Assembly (NCBI GenBank): GCA_903921605.1
Contig: CAIXQV010000712.1
Coordinates: 1 to 9,601 of the forward strand
Direction: 5' to 3'
Source of the DNA: an uncultured Planctomycetaceae bacterium
GTDB lineage: Bacteria; Planctomycetota; Planctomycetia; Planctomycetales; Planctomycetaceae
Length of the DNA stretch: 9,601 nt
Below are positions 7,894 through 9,601 of the stretch, piece by piece. Below the pieces are notes generated by a model. It did no database searches and had not been told where the DNA came from. It worked only from the letters and a program-made list of their open reading frames with translations. Every line of letters starts with the position of its first letter. The stretch's first letter is position 1. The translations under genes were made by a program, and so were the position numbers.

Positions 7894-7909
7894 ATATGGT
7901 TAACAATAT
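7894..7909. promoter_or_regulatory. Palindrome ATATGGTTAACAATAT, candidate operator
   Basis: This 16-bp imperfect palindrome is centred on GTTAAC, with symmetrical ATAT arms; only the G/A pair flanking the core breaks the symmetry. It lies about 70 bases upstream of the FAD oxidoreductase start. Its right-hand core GGTTAA also pairs with TTAACC at 7877-7882, giving two possible dimer sites on one side of the helix (21-bp offset). It is a plausible binding site for the adjacent MerR-type regulator; no binding is proven. Confidence 0.4.
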
Positions 7910-7930
7910 CAGGCCATTTTTGATCCTCCT
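7909..7930 (-). other. Perfect Shine-Dalgarno plus two-codon mini-ORF (ATG-GCC-TGA) upstream of the operon
   Basis: On the minus strand AGGAGG (7930-7925) is followed after 7 bases by ATG (7917-7915), GCC and TGA (7911-7909). This is a textbook initiation site leading to an ORF that encodes only Met-Ala. It lies about 85 bases before the FAD oxidoreductase start and would be in the transcript leader if transcription begins further upstream. It may act in translational or leader control, or it may be a chance arrangement. Confidence 0.35.
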
Positions 7931-8019
7931 ATCGATAAATCGTTCATTTTTGTGGTATTTTGACTGGCCCGGATCCAGCACTCGTCTAGAAACGTTCATC
8001 AAGATTTATCAACTTCGAC

Positions 8020-8025
8020 GGAGGG
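8020..8025 (+). promoter_or_regulatory. Shine-Dalgarno GGAGGG of the MerR-type regulator
   Basis: GGAGGG lies 6 bases before ATG 8032, a near-ideal distance that fixes the regulator's start. The neighbouring bases form a small GGAG-GG-CTCC palindrome that could partly hide the site in RNA. Confidence 0.7.
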
Positions 8026-8031
8026 CTCCAC

Positions 8032-8901
8032 ATGACCGACTTTTTCTCACCGAAAGAGGTTGCAACTGCAATCGGTGTCAGCGAATCATCACTCAAACGA
8101 TGGGTGGATAAAGGGTTGATTCCTGCGGAAAAAACCGGCGGTGGCCATCGACGCATGAGTCTGGACGCTGTGCTCAAATTTCTCCGGGAACAAGGAAGAG
8201 CCCTCAGTGAACCACAAGCGATCGGATTGCCGGCGGAGTCAGGTCGACGACCACCGTCCAATGATTCTGACCATCACGAGTTTCTGCGGTTTCTACTGTG
8301 CGGCGATGAACCTTCAGCTCGCCGAATCGTGATGGACGCTTTTCTGAACGGCTACAGCGTCGCGAAGATTTTCGACTCCATCATCTTGCCGGGATTCAGT
8401 GAGATCGGAAATCTTTGGCACTGCGGCACGCTCGAAGTCTATCAGGAACGCCGCGCGTGCGAAATCTGCTCGCGAGTCATTCATGAACTCCGCAGAGCTG
8501 TGGGAAGCGGACCGTCAGACGGGCCGGTGGCGATTGGTGGAACTCTGGACGGTGATCCTTACACGATCGCTTCCAGTATGTCAGAAGTCGTTTTGCGAGA
8601 ATGCGGCTGGCGAGCCTTATCTCTGGGGAACATGCTGCCGTTCAACACGCTCATGAAAGCCGTGGAGATTGATCGCCCCCGCCTGATGTGGCTGAGCGTA
8701 ACGTCAATCCGATCTCCCGAACAATTCGTGGCCAATTTTAACGTGCTGTTCGACACGGCCACTTCCCTGGGTTGCGTATTAGTTGTCGGTGGCCAGGCGC
8801 TGACGGCAGACATTCGCCCGCTACTGCGATACACCACTTATTGCGACAACTTTCGCCATCTCGAAGCGTTCTCAAAGACCATTATTCCCCGAGAGAACTA
8901 G
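8032..8901 (+). CDS. MerR-type regulator with CarH/LitR-like cobalamin-binding architecture but altered ligand residues
   Basis: This 289-residue transcription factor has the CarH/LitR layout and length. An N-terminal MerR/excisionase-type helix-turn-helix spans about 4-57 (FFSPKEVATAIGVSESSLKR, wing GGGHRR at 36-41). A linker follows (58-80), then a four-helix bundle (about 81-157) and a Rossmann-like B12-binding domain (about 164-285). The B12 signature DxHxxG-x41-SxL-x26-28-GG can be laid on D175-P-Y177-T-I-A180, S222-V-T224 and G253-G254 with exact spacing (41 and 28 residues). The axial His is Tyr177 and the Gly is Ala180. In the bundle, the CarH W-x9-EH motif that covers the upper face of adenosylcobalamin reads W129-x9-E139-R140. 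It therefore has the fold but lacks both histidines. It probably controls the divergent lipid operon and itself. Whether it responds to light, B12, another ligand or redox state cannot be read from the sequence. Confidence 0.88.
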   Translation: MTDFFSPKEVATAIGVSESSLKRWVDKGLIPAEKTGGGHRRMSLDAVLKFLREQGRALSEPQAIGLPAESGRRPPSNDSDHHEFLRFLLCGDEPSARRIVMDAFLNGYSVAKIFDSIILPGFSEIGNLWHCGTLEVYQERRACEICSRVIHELRRAVGSGPSDGPVAIGGTLDGDPYTIASSMSEVVLRECGWRALSLGNMLPFNTLMKAVEIDRPRLMWLSVTSIRSPEQFVANFNVLFDTATSLGCVLVVGGQALTADIRPLLRYTTYCDNFRHLEAFSKTIIPREN

Positions 8902-8933
8902 TGTCGCGAGTACTTGGCGGTGTCTGGTTCAGT

Positions 8934-8975
8934 GGACCTTAACCCGAAGTTACTCGACGACTTCGACCTTGGTCC
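8934..8975. terminator. Nested hairpin after the regulator gene, possible terminator
   Basis: An outer stem GGACC (8934-8938) with GGTCC (8971-8975) encloses an inner stem CGAAGT (8945-8950) with ACTTCG (8960-8965) around a 9-base loop. It begins about 30 bases after the regulator stop. No clean T-run follows (only CCTTTTCCC at about 8991-8999), so intrinsic termination is possible but not typical. It could serve either convergent gene. Confidence 0.35.
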
Positions 8976-9002
8976 TGCGACCCAGTTGTCCCTTTTCCCT
9001 GT

Positions 9003-9021
9003 GTCGGGCATGTATCCCGAC
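9003..9021. terminator. Short GC-rich hairpin in the convergent spacer
   Basis: GTCGGG (9003-9008) and CCCGAC (9016-9021) form a perfect 6-bp stem with a 7-base loop, between the regulator and the DUF1553 gene. No T-run follows on either strand. It may be part of a bidirectional termination region together with the nested hairpin about 30 bases to its left. Confidence 0.25.
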
Positions 9022-9118
9022 CTACTATGGGCTGAATGAATCGTGCTTTGTTTTCAGCCTCAGCGCGATGGCGAAGGTGGCTGCGGCTTGCCGCGAAACA
9101 AAGGATTCTGAAGTGCCG

Positions 9119-9601
9119 TCAATTCCTCGTCAGGAATTCATCCAGATTCAGAATCGTATTCGCAACGACAATCCAGGCCGCGAACTCTGCGTTCGACATG
9201 CCTTCCGGAGTTTTTGTTCCGGCTGATTTGATCAACGCTGCGGCCTCTTCGTCCAGAGCGGAATATTGCTGTGACGCGTCCTGATGCAGCTTGATCAACG
9301 GCAGGACTTCTCCCTCATGCAGCGGACGAATGACGGCTCGCCTAAGCCCGACAGTCGTTTTCGTCTGAGCATCTCCTTCGACCATGGACATCGTTGCGGC
9401 CAAAGCCCCAGCGGCTTCCAGATAAACCGGATCATTCAAAGTCACCAGGGCCTGTAATGGCGTGTTCGTGCGTATGCGGCGAATCTGGCACACTTCTCCG
9501 CTGCCTCCGTCAAATGTCGTCATCGAAGGGTATGGTGTGGTGCGTTTGAGATACGTATAGAGGGCTCGCCGAAAGCGATCTTCTCCCTCCGCATTCACCC
9601 A
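9119..9601 (-). CDS. DUF1553 (PSD1-type) domain protein, C-terminal fragment (5' end outside window)
   Basis: This is the last 160 or so residues of a planctomycete-type DUF1549/DUF1553 protein; the frame is open to the window edge (the codon before the GTG at 9598 is TGG), so the gene starts outside. The fragment begins in NAEGEDRFRRALYTYLKRTT, followed by PSMTTFDGGSGEVCQIRR and RIRTNTPLQALVTLNDPVYL, which is the strongest DUF1553 signature, and ends in a helical tail finishing with NTILNLDEFLTRN. Full-length members are large, usually exported, often have an N-terminal cytochrome-c-like PSD1 domain, and are typical of planctomycetes. Their function is mostly unknown; links with polysaccharide breakdown have been proposed. 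A DUF1501 gene commonly follows such genes, but none is present downstream here. A perfect AATTCCT/AGGAATT hairpin covers the stop codon. Confidence 0.9.
   Translation of the reverse strand, partial: WVNAEGEDRFRRALYTYLKRTTPYPSMTTFDGGSGEVCQIRRIRTNTPLQALVTLNDPVYLEAAGALAATMSMVEGDAQTKTTVGLRRAVIRPLHEGEVLPLIKLHQDASQQYSALDEEAAALIKSAGTKTPEGMSNAEFAAWIVVANTILNLDEFLTRN
9121..9138. other. Perfect 7-bp hairpin spanning the DUF1553 stop codon
   Basis: AATTCCT (9121-9127) and AGGAATT (9132-9138) flank a 4-base loop. On the minus strand this covers the last codons and first base of the TGA stop. No T-run follows, so it is not a standard terminator; it may be a 3'-end stabiliser or coincidence. Confidence 0.3.

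Larger units (their letters stand above)
7824..8031. promoter_or_regulatory. Divergent control region between the lipid operon and its presumed regulator
   Basis: This 208-base region is clearly more AT-rich than the flanking genes and must hold the promoters for both directions. Toward the regulator, TTGACT (7960-7965) could be a -35 element with TCTAGA (7985-7990) as a weak -10; the 19-base spacer is the long type favoured by MerR-family activators. Symmetry elements include ATATGGTTAACAATAT (7894-7909, one mismatched pair), TTAACC (7877-7882) paired with GGTTAA (7898-7903), and GATAAATC (7934-7941) paired with GATTTATC (8003-8010), which flanks the candidate promoter. The motif A-A-(A/T)-CGTTC recurs three times. 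The assignment as operator sites is inference, but the position between a regulator and a divergent operon is typical. Confidence 0.6.

Noticed and set aside
7921..7926. TGATCC resembling the -35 element of Rhodobacter sigma-E promoters
   Set aside because: It reads toward the regulator rather than the lipid operon, has no matching -10, and is the complement of the AGGAGGATCA ribosome-site sequence.
7896..8111. 71-residue plus-strand frame across the divergent region and into the regulator
   Set aside because: No ribosome-binding site precedes its ATG, it overlaps the well-supported regulator in another frame, and its composition is not protein-like beyond the overlap.
1..9601. Search for mobile elements, CRISPR arrays, tRNA or rRNA genes
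   Set aside because: No transposase, integrase, terminal inverted repeats, regularly spaced repeats or RNA-gene signatures were seen.

Overview
The window looks like a chromosomal segment from a planctomycete. The strongest sign is the gene fragment at the right edge, which carries the DUF1553 (PSD1-type) C-terminal signature RRIRTNTPLQALVTLNDP, a family hugely expanded in Planctomycetota. Moderate GC and scarce Ser/Pro-rich inserts in housekeeping proteins fit this. No tRNA, rRNA, CRISPR array, insertion sequence or phage gene was seen.

Layout. (1) 1-2247, plus strand: the 3' four-fifths or so of polA, open at the left edge, with intact polymerase motifs but a degenerate proofreading domain. 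(2) 7823 down to 2316, minus strand: a tightly packed five-gene operon. In transcription order it encodes an FAD-dependent amine-oxidase-like oxidoreductase (COG2907 type), a DUF1365 protein, two different cyclopropane-fatty-acid-synthase-like methyltransferases, and a membrane DUF1295 (steroid-5-alpha-reductase-fold) protein. Neighbouring genes overlap or lie a few bases apart, except for a 66-base gap before the first methyltransferase. (3) 7824-8031: a divergent control region with several palindromes, inverted repeats and one perfect Shine-Dalgarno in front of a two-codon ORF. (4) 8032-8901, plus strand: a MerR-type regulator with a CarH/LitR-like cobalamin-binding architecture. (5) 8902-9118: a short convergent spacer with nested hairpins. 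(6) 9119-9601, minus strand: the partial DUF1553 gene.

How it may work. Sets of FAD oxidoreductase, DUF1365, Cfa-like methyltransferase and DUF1295 genes are known in proteobacteria next to light- or singlet-oxygen-responsive regulators (LitR/CarH type, or the sigma-E/ChrR regulon of Rhodobacter). There they modify phospholipid acyl chains in place, and related gene sets make methyl-branched or furan fatty acids. This window appears to hold a planctomycete version of that system: a divergent regulator controlling a membrane-lipid methylation/oxidation operon.

The most unusual point is that the regulator keeps the exact spacing of the B12-binding signature (DxHxxG-x41-SxL-x28-GG) but has lost the axial histidine (Tyr177) and also the upper-face histidine of the W-x9-EH motif (Arg140). 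It may therefore sense something other than adenosylcobalamin, or no ligand. The first methyltransferase also lacks the bicarbonate-binding histidine of classical Cfa enzymes (Gln330), whereas the second keeps it. This suggests two distinct methylation chemistries in one pathway.
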